A DNA stretch of 64,000 nt, from assembly GCA_035079385.1 (NCBI GenBank), contig JAVHKY010000043.1, positions 62,001 to 126,000 of the forward strand, given 5' to 3'. Under the pieces are notes generated by a model. It was not told the origin of the DNA and searched no databases. It was given only the letters and a program-made list of their open reading frames with translations. Position numbers and translations under genes: made by a program. The first letter of the stretch is position 1. The number at the start of each line of letters is the position of its first letter. Of this stretch, positions 18,973-31,226 are shown piece by piece. The stretch is from Aspidiotus rigidus (Eukaryota; Arthropoda; Insecta; Hemiptera; Diaspididae).

Positions 18973-21480
18973 AAATTTCATTGTAAAAGTTTTACCACAT
19001 CGAGCTGGTTCAGTGGGGGAAATTTGAAAAAGTGTTTTTTCTCCATCTACATTCAGGCGATAGATTGCTTCTAGAATTAAATCTCTTTGTATTTGATTTG
19101 TTTGTCGCATTGCAGAGCAATAACCTTCTGCTGCCATCACATTTTCTCGTTTATGTACAACGCTAGATATTTTCTCCATTACTCCCATTCAAATGTCATC
19201 ATCCCGACCATTGCTTATTGCTTGAACAAATTATCATAAATTTGTCTCCTTTGGATTCTACTGAATTATTTTCCGTGTCTTCAACACATAATTTCTTGCA
19301 ATCTTCCAGCACTTTGGCAATATCTAAATTTTGACTCAAACTCTTTTCGCGCCTCCATTATGTAGGATTTCTGTACCTATGTTGTAAACAGTTCAGTACT
19401 GGCTGCAGGAGAACCATTTCACATTTGTACTCACCTACTTCACTCAGGTTGTAATTGCAGTAGCAAATAATTTTTGGTATCGTTCAAAACTTGTACATTC
19501 GCGTAGTCTTGTAATAAGAAGTAACGAATTCAGCCAATATTACGTTCTTCAAGTCACCAGGACGATTTTCATATTCTTCGATGCAACCTTTTTGCCATAA
19601 TATATCTCGGGAGGTTTCAACAAACTCTTTGTCATCCATCTGCTTTATGCTTTTCCGTACCTCTTAGCATTTTTAGGCCAAGGTGCTGGTACCTATATAA
19701 TAAGTATGTACCTATAAGAACGCTTTACCGTTCTCATGAATTTTTGTGTTGGCAGCGTTGCATCGATACTTGCAGACAGGTTTGGTAGTTGATGTTTTGT
19801 AAGGTAGATAAGAGTAGTAGATAGTTGTCAATTGATTTCACGTTTTGTACGTGTGCGTTAAGATATTTAGAAAACGGAATGCCGGAAAGACTTAGTGCAC
19901 CGGTATAAACAATCAGCCGATATTCTTACACATATTCAATTTTTCTGCTCGATTTGGACATGTGCAAGTTTAGCAAACACGAGGCTACCTCTTGACTGCT
20001 CATCTCCACTGCATTCAACATTTTTTGATTCCAACCGCAGTCAAAAGTTCAATAATCCTTATCTAGCTGGAAATTCATCTTGTACCTAATTTGATTAATT
20101 TACATTGGGGGTTACTCATACCGCGATGTGTTTTGTTAACATATTCAACTATGTAGGACGCACAGTAATATTCCTCTAAGATGAATTAAATATCCATATT
20201 TGACCCGAGTAAATTCACAAACCACGGGTAAAAATTATTTATTCATCGCTGTTTTATTGTGCGTCGAAGGGAGATACGCGAGGAGGTGTTTATGCCAGCA
20301 CAAGGAATATTTAAATACTGATTGTAGGATTCAAGTCTATGATGCTCATCAAGGAACGCCTGTAATGTTTCAAATTCTTCAAGCTCCGCCAGTGATTGAT
20401 GCATATCAGCATACTTGTTTCTAAGCGCTTCCCATCTTTTATTGCTTTTGGGTATTGGTAATACCTAATACTCTGGTGTCTTCCATTTGCCAGAAAGGAG
20501 CAGCAAATATCTATAGGTATTTTTTTATTTTCCTCGTTCTTCAAATTTTTGTAGCATGTAAAAGTATGCTCGTGTATCTGACTTTATTCTCGTTCAATAA
20601 GCTCTGGGTGGATAGAACACAAGGAATTTTTTTTAAACCGGTTCTTTTGGATCATTTTGTATCCAAAGTAAAATGTGTGCATGTGGACTATACGTCTCTG
20701 TTGAAATTCAATGCGTTTGAAGTAGGTAATCTATGAGTTAATATGAACGAAATGGACTATAACGTGATGATTTGAGCAAAGTCAAGATTGCGTCGATTAA
20801 TTTATCAAAGCACAAACAACACGTTACTGGATCTTCATCAACAAGAAACATACCGTATGTAAATCTGAGCTCATTTCATCAGCGGTGTCATCTTTACCTG
20901 TTCATTCTTTACTGTGCCTGAATTGATAGAGTAGACGCAGCAAATCAGACCATCTGCACTCGGTGCACTTTGGTTTTCCAAGTTGGCGTATCATTGCAAA
21001 TACATTTTACTTTCTCCCCATCCAGTATTGTACAGAGTTTGGAATTGATTTTAAAAATGACGACGACAAATTTCTTTCTATGCATTCATCTAAAAATTTT
21101 TCATCTTCTATCTATATCGCCTGAGTAAGATTTGCAGTATTTACTGTTGATTTAAATGTAGTACACATATAGGTACAATCCTTCTGTGAGATGTAGGTAT
21201 TCGCATAATCTTCATTACCATGTATAATACATGATCTGACTTTACTCCCCTACGATCTCGCCAACGAATTTCGCTTGAAGCCACCATGAATAGCGTACGG
21301 TAGGTAGGTACCTAATAACATTGTTATTCTTGAATGTTCGCGGTTCACCCAAGTAAATATTGGGAAAAGAGAGCTCTTCTGCATGTTTGTCCAACAACAA
21401 GCTGAGTAGTTTTCGATCCATTCCTGGAGCGAGGGTCAAGTATTTCTCTTCACTCTACATAATTGTTTGTTGTTTGGGCA
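18970..21480 (-). pseudogene. Helitron Rep-helicase remnant
   Basis: Minus-strand fragments follow the order of a Helitron protein. Near 21430-21240: LAPGMDRKLLSLLLDKHAEE, LSFPNIYLGEPRTF and, after a frameshift, SSEIRWRDRRGVK. Near 21080-20900: FLKSIPNSVQYW, FAMIRQLGKPK and WSDLLRLLYQF. Near 20720-20650: SPHAHILLWIQNDPKEP, containing the His-x-His of the Rep HUH nuclease. Near 20450-20290: ADMHQSLAELEEFETLQAFL. Near 19660-18970: the helicase start with YENRPGDLKNVILAEFVTSY and a Walker A-like CGKTFTMK. The glycines usual in that P-loop are Glu and Arg here (PTEPARCGKT). Helitrons move by rolling-circle replication. The rest of the helicase is absent, and the frame ends at the neighbouring AACAGG-ended repeat. 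Confidence 0.85.
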
Positions 21481-22329
21481 AATGCATATCATGCATAAGC
21501 TCTGCTCTTTCTGGCATAGAATTCCGCAGAATTTAAGCTTTTTGTGACAAAATGACTGATCTTTTCAAGGTAGATGCCTGAATAGTTATAATACTCTACC
21601 TAGATAAGAAATACAAAGTAATTATTTTCCTTTACCGATTGACTAAAAAATAATGAATACGTCTTGTCGTTACTTTTTCAATAGGTAGTAAAAATGACCA
21701 ATACATATCAACGAAAAGATAAAAAATTCTCGCGCAATTTCTTTTAATATATACAGGTTCCTGTATTTTTTGCGTATATGTATTAAGCGGGCGAATAACT
21801 TATATTATGACGACTCACTTAATACATATCACATATCGAGTCGAAAATAGGATACCTACCTATTTGTGGATGTGTACAAATAAAAAGTGTAAACAAGTAG
21901 GTCATACACTATGTACATGAATGCGATGCATACGTAGGTAAATGATGTGTACTGTACATCGTAATTTGTCGTAATAAAGTGGGGTGGAACGGTGGTGCGG
22001 TTCAAGAATAAAGTTGAAACGTTTCGAAGCACGATTTCCGCTATATTGAATTGGCTACGTCTTCATATTCCGGTGAGGTAAGTGTAATAGAATAATAGGT
22101 ATGAAAGATGACTGTAGCGAAGGGTTACGATATTCTCAAAAGAAACGTGAAGAGGATATGGAAAAATTTTACAAAGTAAGCGAACGTCGCTCGAAGAGGC
22201 AAGCACGAGGTGAATGAGACAAGGGGAGAAGGAGTGGAAAGATACTCCAGCAAGTTGTTTGATAGTATCGTCTTTCTGAGTGAACGCATGCCCATTGTCG
22301 TTTCCAGAAAATAAATGTTTTCGCATTCG
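21481..22329. other. No recognised gene
   Basis: No coding similarity was seen beyond the end of the Helitron remnant. It is presumably the sequence upstream of the Dscam-type promoter. TAGGTACCTACC-like microrepeats occur here, as elsewhere in the window. Confidence 0.4.
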
Positions 22330-22769
22330 ATTCAACGTAGCAGCATCAGCTCCGCTTTCCAGTTTTAGGCTTCATTTTCGGTTGAAACTGTCGCGGATGC
22401 GGTGCTGAAAGTCTCTAGCTACAGTCGTATACATACATATAGACTGTACTGTGTACAACAGCTACCCCTATCTACCTCTACCTCTCATCTTCCATCCGTG
22501 ATGCGCCGCGCCGCGAAAATATCGAAGGTCGTTCACCGCGTGGATTTTCTCCTCCAGCGCATCCAAATTCTATCCCATCGTATCGTACGCGTACCTTAAA
22601 ATATCGTATTGTACCGTCTCGTTTTGTATCGTATGCTATCGTCGTCGCAGTTAGCCGAACCGTTCTTTGTTTTGTGTAACGGTATACTAATTTCGATCGT
22701 CGTATCATTTCATTTTTATTTCAATTAATTTTGTACTCATTTTAATTACTCATACAACTCGAGAACGCA
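22330..22769 (+). promoter_or_regulatory. Probable promoter and 5' untranslated region of the Dscam-type gene
   Basis: This stretch is locally richer in C and G than its surroundings, with several CpG-containing motifs around 22500-22620. It sits immediately upstream of the signal-peptide exon. No TATA box stands out. The transcription start cannot be fixed from sequence alone. Confidence 0.35.
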
Positions 22770-22836
22770 ATGAAGATCAGCGCCCTTGTATCATCATCAC
22801 CAATAACAGTAATACTAATAATAATTATGAAAATAG
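22770..22836 (+). CDS. Dscam-type cell adhesion molecule, exon 1 (signal peptide)
   Basis: ATG at 22770 is followed by 21 more codons: a short polar start, then a strongly hydrophobic run, SSSPITVILIIIMKI, typical of a signal peptide. The exon ends at 22836 in phase 1 with the donor G|GTGAGT. The single G left over joins exactly with AT at the start of the Ig1 exon (45338) to make Asp, keeping the frame. Dscam proteins are secreted-route, single-pass neuronal and immune adhesion receptors, so a signal peptide exon followed by a very long first intron is expected. Assignment rests on phase match, signal-peptide character and distance; a transcript would be needed to prove it. Confidence 0.6.
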
Positions 22837-23822
22837 GTGAGTTACTCGGATTGTAGGCCGTGTGCTATTATTATATTACTTACCTATCACGTAATATGAA
22901 GTCAGCATCAAGACACCCCCGGATACACTTTTCTCGATATTATTGTAAACCAAAGAAAGGATGAGGTGCGTACGTACGGTTTGCTCAAATTAAGGCCCCA
23001 GTACATAATTCCATAAAACTTGATTGTGCACATTTTCAGAATTGTGGAGTACTTTATTGTACGTCCATGAAGTGGGAACGCACTTCGAGGGGGGGTTCGC
23101 TTAAAATTACTAGAAAGAGAAAGTTTACTTACTTCCACGGCGCAATGACGTCAGTGAAATCGAGATGTGGCGGATCTTGAAGGGGAAAATGAAGGCATAA
23201 GTTTCTTGACGACAAATTTTTCGGAGTGGCCCGTTTCGGGAGTGATGTTACGATTTGAAATAGACAATCAATTAGAGAATATTTTTATATATTTGCAGAA
23301 TAATATCACCTAATGCGATTCAAACTATACAGCGGCACCCACAACAGTATGCCTAGATAGCACTTGATATGAGAGTGTGGATGAGTCGGTGAGAGTTGAA
23401 TCGTGCATCAATTTTTCCCTTCGCGGCGTTACAAATCATTCACAACTAAGTCTGTTTTCCCCAGGGGCAAAATTGTCAATCTGCCACTGAAATCCAATTT
23501 TTTGACGCAGGGATAATGCCTCCAACACACTTTTTGGTTGGCCTCTGCTCTGTAGAGCATTTTACAAAGTTACTTGACCATTCTTAAAATTTAAGAGCAT
23601 CAGACACGAGGCCTCATTTCTAATGGTGGCAGTCTCTCCTCTCCTAACTACATCGCCTTATCGGGTGAAACATTAGGACAGCAAATGTACCTAGGTAGCC
23701 ATGGTATACTTACATCGTTATTATAATTCACATATGCACAATTTATACAAGTTCAGTATTTGTATTAATTGGTTACTACATCTTCAACGCGGGCGGGTCA
23801 ACTCACCAAGCGCTGGAAACAT

Positions 23823-26332
23823 TTACATTTCACCAAGAAACATCCTTAACATACTGCATACTTTTATCCCTGTAGCTTTTTGCATTTTACTCATTACATA
23901 TTTATCATACTTAGTGCGAGCCTATTTTCTTCAGGTTTTCTTGAAGTTGTACATGGACCATCCCTGTACTGCTCAGTACCACCGGGATGACTTCGACATC
24001 TCTTATCCTCTATATTTTTCTTATTTCCCTGGTCAGCTGTTCATATTTTCTCCTCTTCTCTTTGTATGTTGTGTCCACGTTTTGGGCGCTCGAGATGGCT
24101 ATATTGTGGCATTCTGCAATGAAGCCGCAAGCACCAAGCTTGCACAGGCCGCTCAACTTTTAATAATAGCAGACGCCGCAAGGAAGCGCACTTATTGCGC
24201 GCGTGAACAACCTGGAACATACTTGATTGATTGTAAGGACTTTTGCATAACCTGTTTGCCGTTCTAGAAGAAATCTCGAGAATTTCGGAATTAAGGGTGA
24301 GACTATAAATAGCCGACAGCAACCCGATAGAGCGATTCAGTTGTAATCTTAAAGCGATAGTTAACGTGTTCTCGTTCTTTAACGCGATTGTGTTACAGTT
24401 TAACGGTGTTTAGAAGTATTGTACTTGCGGTACCAGTAATAAAGCTCGGTTTTGGTAATTGTTCTTTATTATTGGCGTCGAGAGATATTCGGTGACTGGT
24501 AGAACGTCACAATATCAATGAGTTGCTCTTTTTTTTTTTTTTCAGCTTGTCCATTACAACAATATCTGGCCAATTATGAATGGCTTCGCGGTCTGTTTGA
24601 ATGATTTGGTCCCAGTAGATACTATAGCGTTCCGACTTGACTATACTCTCAGGTTCATATATGTAGTATGGTGTTTTTATATTTTCTCCCAGCACGTATT
24701 TGAGTATCTCCTGATAGAGTATTTTACCCACTACATCATGTCGACTTTTGTACTTACTCAAACGCCACCAAAGTAGGGCAGCCATTTAGAATGTGCTGGA
24801 TAGATTTGACTCTGCGTACGCATCTTCGGCACTTGTCTTCAGCTAATGCGTCTTTCACTAAAACCCTCCTGTAGTTGTTTGTGGGGATCACTTGGTCCTG
24901 GATGGCAAACATGAACCCTTCTGTTTCCGAGAATATACTGCCTCTTCTTATCCACTCACACGACATTTCCTTATCCACTTCTTTCAGGTGGAGTGTGTGG
25001 TAAAATCTTCCATGGATAGCTTTGCCTTTCCAAGTCTCTGTTCTGGTTGCGGGTCTCTCTTCTATTTGTTCTCTTATGGTCATTTCTTTGTTACTCAAGA
25101 CAGCAGGGGTAATTTCTTCATCGGAGTTGACTATTGCTGCTAATATTAGGTTACTTCCCATATTTTTCTCCATATATCTTTGTATGTTCAATATTTGACG
25201 GTCTTGCACACTCACTATATGACTAGTGTTCCTCGTCCCCTTCTTTTGTAGGAATCATCGTTCTCTCTATCGCGGATTTTGGGTGATGGCACCTATTCTT
25301 TGTGAGGATCTCTTGTGTTAATCGCTGTATGTCCTCCATTTCTGTTTTGTTCCAACTTACCACTCCAAAGGAGTTTGTGAGGATTGAGATTGCATAGCTG
25401 TTGATTGTTTTAGTCATGTTACCACTATTCAGCCCTGATGGACATATCACGTGAATTCTTGCTTGGAATTCTTTGCATAGTCTTTGCTTCACAATTCAGC
25501 TTTCTGTCATTCTCCTCTGTTCCATTCCTAGATACTTGTATGTGTCTTCTCCTCATACAGCTCTCATTGTCTGTTCCTTTTCGCCCACTCTTGTCACTTC
25601 ATCTGTGGTTTGCTGTATACCCTTTCATTGTTGCTGTTCGACATTTCTCTATGCCAAACTTCATATTTATGTTATTTGTAGATGCTGTTAAATGTACAAT
25701 CTGTGTCTTCGTTTCTTGTCCATTTTTGGCATACAGCTTCAAGTCATCCATGTACAAGAGGTGCAAGAATTTTTGGCCTCTTTCATTTTGTTTTCTTATT
25801 TTGTAGCCCGCTCCTTTGCTGTTGAGAGTATTTGATAACGGATTCAGAGCCAGGTAGAACCATATTGCACTTGAAGAGTCTTCTTTGGAAGATTCCTCTT
25901 TTGATTTTTATTCCCAGTATCCTGATTTGCCTTCCATGCTATCCAAGGGTCAATATCGTTTTCCATTTTCCCATCACATGTTCCCAGAACCTCGTCAGTT
26001 TTTTGTCAATCTTGTAAATTTTTAGGACAGTTGTGAGCCATGAATGAGGTACCGAGCCGTATGCTTTTGCGTAGTCTATGTATGCCATGTGCAAATTTCT
26101 TTTATATTGGCAAGCTTGTTTTGTGGCTACTGTGTCAATCAGGAGTTGCTCCTTGCATCTAGACTTCCCTTCTGACATCCTTTCTGTTCATTGCTATTAT
26201 TTCCTGTTCAGTGCAGTGAATGCTGCTAGTGGTGAGGATTTTGTAGAGGGTGCATAGGCAAGCTATTGGTCGATATTTAGCCGGATCTTCGCTGTATTTG
26301 CCTTTTGGTATCAGCCACGTTCTTCTACGACA
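23823..26332 (-). pseudogene. R4/R2-superfamily LINE with restriction-like endonuclease, split by a solo LTR
   Basis: Minus-strand fragments in order: LIPKGKYSEDPAKYRPIACL near 26300, YIDYAKAYGSVPHSWL (26.1 kb; the usual KAFDS has become KAYGS), YMDDLKLYAKNG at 25742-25760 (intact RT centre), then CRRC...H...C near 24820, the C-x2-C-H-C zinc motif of R2/R4-type proteins, and WPDIVVMDK near 24560, the PD...D of the restriction-like endonuclease. The domain resumes on the far side of the solo LTR with NVDTTYKEKRRKYEQLTREI and ends near 23823 after MQKATGIKVCSMLRMFLGEM. The enzyme nicks target DNA and primes reverse transcription there. Several frameshifts make this copy dead. The lysine run KKKKK is an A-tract within the ORF, not a poly(A) tail. 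Confidence 0.85.
24117..24513 (+). mobile_element. Solo LTR inserted in the R4-type LINE
   Basis: LINE coding sequence stops at CAAT (24510-24513) and resumes at CAAT (24117-24120), giving a 4-bp target duplication around a 389-bp insert (24121-24509). The insert has a + strand TATAAATA (24304-24311), an initiator-like ATTCAGTT about 30 nt later, and AATAAA (24438-24443), the layout of an LTR. The termini do not give the canonical TG...CA exactly at the inferred borders, so they may be off by a base or two. It is unrelated in sequence to the LTRs at 8 and 12.5 kb. Confidence 0.75.
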
Positions 26333-26530
26333 GAAAGCTCAATTGTGAAGCAGAGACTGAGAATTCCAAGCAAGAATTCACGTGATATGTCAATCAGGGC
26401 TAAATAGTGGTAATACGACTAAAGCAATCAATAGCTATGCAATCTCAATCCTCACATACTCCTTTGGAGTGGTAAATTGGAACAAAACAGAAATGGAGGA
26501 CATACAGCGATTAACACAAGGGATCCTCAA
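26333..26530 (+). pseudogene. Inverted second fragment of the R4-type LINE
   Basis: The sequence is about 90% identical by eye to the reverse complement of 25300-25500. It encodes the same segment, including SGNTTKAINSYAISILTYSF. It abuts the first copy head to head. Because the segment is duplicated, simple 5' inversion during one insertion does not explain it. Confidence 0.85.
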
Positions 26531-26880
26531 AAAAGTCGAGATCTGAATTAGACTAAAAAATTTTGGGCTTTCCACAATGAGGCTACCACTCTCCAGCTAT
26601 ATTGTTGTCTTTTTTTTTCGACTTGAAGAAAAAAAGAAAAACTGGGTTGGTAACCATTGCGTTTATAAGAACGAAATCGAAAACAAATGTTCGTTACGAC
26701 GATATTACAAAATTTGAGATCAGAACAAAACGTCTTATTTGGAGAACGATAAAATAGATGTGCCTGCAAGCAACACATAAATCGAACTAATATGAATTAG
26801 ATAAATTATATGACATGAAAATGTAGGATCACCAAACTGACTAATCGTTAGTCATCACACTCTAGGGCGCGTAGCGCATC

Positions 26881-26910
26881 TTTATATATATATATATTTA
26901 TTTATTTATT
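26881..26910. repeat. TA and TTTA microsatellite
   Basis: A short alternating TA run is followed by TTTA units. No gene is seen around it. Confidence 0.85.
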
Positions 26911-27173
26911 TTGTATCAGTCTACAGAGGTCTAGAAAAATTATAACCACGAAAAACCAAGTAATTTGAGCAAGAAAAGAGTGTTTTTTAGGTAGGTTGAT
27001 CCTTCAATTGTCATTCACTTTGTTTATGGTAATGTGGCATACTAAGAGAGATCTAGAAATAAAATGTTGTCATTGAGCAAAGAACTAATTTCGTCACCAA
27101 AGTGCTGTAGTATTTGCTTCAAAGTATTGGAACTCATATTGAGTTAGTGAAGTGTAAGTAGAGCACTAATAGG

Positions 27174-28627
27174 TATTGAAAAAGTTTTCCAAATGTACAA
27201 TTCTATTTTATCAGTTGCTTTTACAAGAGCACTTTTGGGTGTTACCCTATCCGATTACGGTTTATAATATAACAGTTATATAAATTTTATAATCGATGAC
27301 CGAAATGAAATTTTTTCCGTTAACCGTTTTGGGGGAACTTTGGTTTACCATAGGTAACTGTTATAACCGTTTCAACATTTCAGTCAGAGGGTTATAACTT
27401 ACTGTTATGCCAAAAGCTTTGACAAAACTACAACAGACCCACTTCCTTGACTTCTGGAAATCAGGAATGCAGCTAGCCAGCCCAGTGGAACTGCGGTAAT
27501 TTTTTTTGAACGTGATTTTGTGATTCGTCATGGCGTGTTTCCGTAGTTTTATTTTTCCATTCAAATTAGTGTTTTAGGCCAATGCCAGCCCACTCCGACT
27601 CAGTTGAGATTTATGTACCCCCAAGCTGAAACTTTAACGCATTTTTAGGAAAACAAATAATATGATCATGATCATATATTTTACCACGGACACTATAAAA
27701 GAAAGATTTCGCATATCAAATGAGGCAGATTTTGTTTTAAATTTATGGCTGATTACTCAAATGTAAAATTGCGAACCGGAATATTGTGACCATTTTAATT
27801 TTCAAGCTACAACGTTGTACTAAATCGATTGTAACACTGTAGTCAGTTCTTTTTTTTCTTTTTCTTATTTCTTTCTTGGCTCTTTTGATTTGAATGGTTG
27901 GTTATTATTAATTGAGTGAGGGTTGAACAGAAGAAGAAATCACAAGCTGGTTTCTGGTTCATAAGGGCCGGGTTTGTCAGGCTCACAGCGCTATAATTCA
28001 TTTCGCAGAACCAATCATTGAGAGACGAGAGCATACTTCTTTATTCACAGTAAGATTCACATTGAACTTCAATTACAGGCAGCTACAACGCGCAAACTCC
28101 ACTGTAAGTCTCTCGTGAGGTACTACAATAGTTGACTAAATTTGTCTGATGAAAAAAATGAAAAATTGTTTGGTACTAGTCCTATTTAATTTAAATAATA
28201 ATATTGTTTGAAGCAAATGCAATGGTGAACTATCACTGTGTGAGCTTATGAGGCTGTATCAACTATTTTTCTTTCGACTTTTGAACGCCTTAGCAGCTAC
28301 TAGGGTTATGCCCTTATGCCTTTTTTGGCTTTTGCTTTTTCAGTTTTTCTTCAACGTTTTTGACAGTGAAATGGTGTTGATTTTTTTGGGGGGAGGATAT
28401 AAGGGTCATAACTATTATAATCATTTGACCGTTTGAAGTTTTGACCATTTTAACCGATAACCGTTTGCGGCTCCTGACTGTTATGTGACCGCAACCGTTA
28501 ACCGTTATAATCATAACGGTTATAAGCCCGAATCAGTTGTGTCGCAACTCAACACAATATTGATGATAGGATAACACCCGAGAGTAACTAATAAAGTAGA
28601 ATTGTACATTTGGAAAATTTTTTCAAT
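27174..28627. mobile_element. Non-autonomous DNA transposon with ~75-bp terminal inverted repeats
   Basis: The left end (27174-27252) and right end (about 28560-28627) are reverse complements with scattered differences. Shared blocks include TTCCAAATGTACAATTCTA and GGGTGTTACCCTATC. The subterminal regions are rich in ACGGTTATAACC-like motifs, which are frequent in hAT-type elements. No transposase frame was found in the 1.4 kb, and no clear target duplication. The hAT assignment is a guess. Confidence 0.65.
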
Positions 28628-28865
28628 GTTTCAAGGAAGTCAATTTTTAGCTTTTTTCAAACTTTAAAAAAGAATTCCAAAAAACTGAGAGGAGATCCTG
28701 AAAAACTGCCAACGTCATCGTGTTCAGCGCAAAAAGTACTTTTAGAAACACAAACACCTTTGTCCGTTCATGTTCATTAAAGGCTGTTCATATGTGTGTA
28801 ACATTAACACTGCACTGTCAAGACAGTTTCTCATATTTTGGATTAAAGAAAATAAAATTCAAGTT

Positions 28866-29100
28866 TCCTCATTAGATTACGGGTACTTTTACTCTGTTAT
28901 CAGTTTGATATGACGTGATGGTGATAGACTTTATGAACTGAGTTTTACTCTTCATTCTACAAATATCTGGATTGATTGATAACTTATCAATCAATCCAAT
29001 GATAAGTGATTGGTAATTATTCTGAAGAGTGGCGCTGGAGTGACTCAACATCTTATAATGAGTTTTGAATGTGTGAAAAGGAAAATTGTGAGTGTTTTTA
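28866..29100 (+). repeat. Copy of the dispersed GTCGTG-hairpin repeat family (weak copy)
   Basis: It aligns with 53.87-54.08 kb over segments such as GACTTTATGAACTGAGTTTT and GAGTTTTGAATGTGTG. A short internal hairpin, TTGATTGATAACTTATCAATCAA, surrounds 28975-28997. The terminal hairpin of the family is degraded here. Confidence 0.6.
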
Positions 29101-29178
29101 ACCTATGCCTCCATTAGAATATCAATCCACAATTTGTACAGTCTACAAAGGATAGGAAAGAGAGAGTGAGAGAGGGAG

Positions 29179-29432
<254 letters not shown>

Positions 29433-29978
29433 AAGAAAGTTGGTGAACGAACGAAAGAATATCGATTTGTACAACACAACTTGTCTTTATTACAAAATTT
29501 ACAAACTTGAAAACAAAATAGTTCGGCGTACGTATGAGAAGAAATTTCTCGTTTATTCTTTTATCCCAATTATACTGTTCTTGAGTTGCGTAATATACAA
29601 GTACGAGAAGGTACGCTACAATATTATACAGAGCATGGGATGCGAGATTTACATCGTAAAGTATCAGACAGTATTGAGATGAGATATAAAAGTTTGGATT
29701 GCTTGGCTCGTCGGAACAATGGACCAAAATATAGTACCACACTTTCTTCTCAAGTTACAATTAATATTTGCAAGTACCGTACGCGAGCATTGTACTACAG
29801 TCGCACCGTGCTAAAGCTTTATTGTCACAACTCCTTGTACTCTCTCTCGCTGTTTTCCTGTGTACTTTTTCCCAGCTATATTAATCTTGACTCGGTAGGC
29901 GTATTGTTTCTTGTTTGTATACGTCCTCGAGTGCCATTTGCATACGTTTTACTTCAGTTGCATAGAAATTACTATTTC

Positions 29979-30018
29979 AAAAAAAAAAAAAACAAAACAA
30001 AACAAAAAAAAAAAAAAG
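29979..30018. repeat. A-rich low-complexity run
   Basis: Runs of A are broken by C (AAAACAAAACAAAA). It could be the tail of an unrecognised retroposon; nothing upstream was identified. Confidence 0.7.
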
Positions 30019-31101
30019 AACATCAGAACTTGCGAAGCGTTCAATGTTCTAAAAAATTGCAAAAAATCATAAGAGGGAGGATTTGGCAATGGTGACGGCA
30101 CTCACCACTCATGATTTTTCTCAACTGTCTTCTATTCGCATTTATATATATACACCGGTACATTAATATTATGTGTAGTACCAACGAAATTAGATTTTAT
30201 GTACGAGGTAAAAATTTTCCAAGTACAAAAAAATAATTCAAAAAAGCACGCGCTCCTTCCACCAAAATATCCTTTTAATTTTTTTTATCTTTCGCACTTG
30301 CACTTGCGGACGACCTGGGTCTCCTCTAAGGGTGGGGATTTTGTTTCTTCAGCGAATCCTTACTTCTATATTTTTTAACTCGTTAATTTTTGTTCACATT
30401 TTTTCAATCAACTACGGTATGTATATGTAATTGACCATTACATAATACATATTGGGATCATCTACTATTACTAATGGTTGATGATTCTACATTGGCGATA
30501 AACTAACCATTAAGGTCGAGTACAAGCTAGCTTGCCATCACTAAAAATTCGGTATATGAATATTCTGGCGAAATTATGTAGAATGTGACTAACTCTCTTT
30601 AAGTCGCGTAGATTTATTTTTTTTTCTCAAAATAATCTACGTGAAAAGACGATTCCAAAACATAATACGCGTACGTACCTTTACGATTTTTGCGTTGAAA
30701 TGAGTAGCGCGAGAACACAGGAAAAGGCTATCATATTACAATTCGAGTCGTGATACTACGCAAGCAAGAAGCAGTTTTGCCCTATGAAATGAAACGTATA
30801 TTATTGGGGTTTTCTAAATTCTTCAAATTTTTTATTCTACCGACTTTAGGAGTTATTTTATTCTTTAGAATGGTTAAATTTTTGGTATAAGGTAGGTATG
30901 TTCTTTTCACATTTGCGAGAGGATTTAGGTCACGATTTTAATGTTGGCTCAAACAAAAAATGTGAGTTTACAACTCCCGTGTATGGTTTTATAATAAAAT
31001 TGTATGCTCGTTCAAACACAATTAACTCTGCAGCCGTAATTGCACGATTGTCTTACTGAAGATCGCATACGAACTCATGGTGAATAGAAATATCGAAGTG
31101 A

Positions 31102-31226
31102 TTATTTGTCGGTACAGTATACCTACAAGTAAAACGTTATCATTTATCGGTATATACCAACAACTAAAACAGTATTTGTCGGTGCAGCCATACCGACGAG
31201 TAAAACGTTATTTGTAGGTACAGATA
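31102..31226. repeat. Array of short palindromic TTATTTGTCGGTAC units (left)
   Basis: Three to four imperfect units of the type TTATTTGTCGGTAC...ACCTACAAGTAA, each a small inverted repeat. A second array of the same unit lies at 31936-32103. The two arrays bracket about 0.7 kb. Confidence 0.7.

Noticed and set aside
23701..24267. 188-codon + strand frame as a membrane protein
   Set aside because: It is antisense to the end of the R4-type LINE and runs into the solo LTR.
24507..24785. A-run at 24529-24543 taken as the poly(A) tail of a truncated LINE
   Set aside because: Coding sequence resumes on the other side of a 389-bp block with a 4-bp duplication, so the A-run is an in-frame lysine stretch and the block is a solo LTR.
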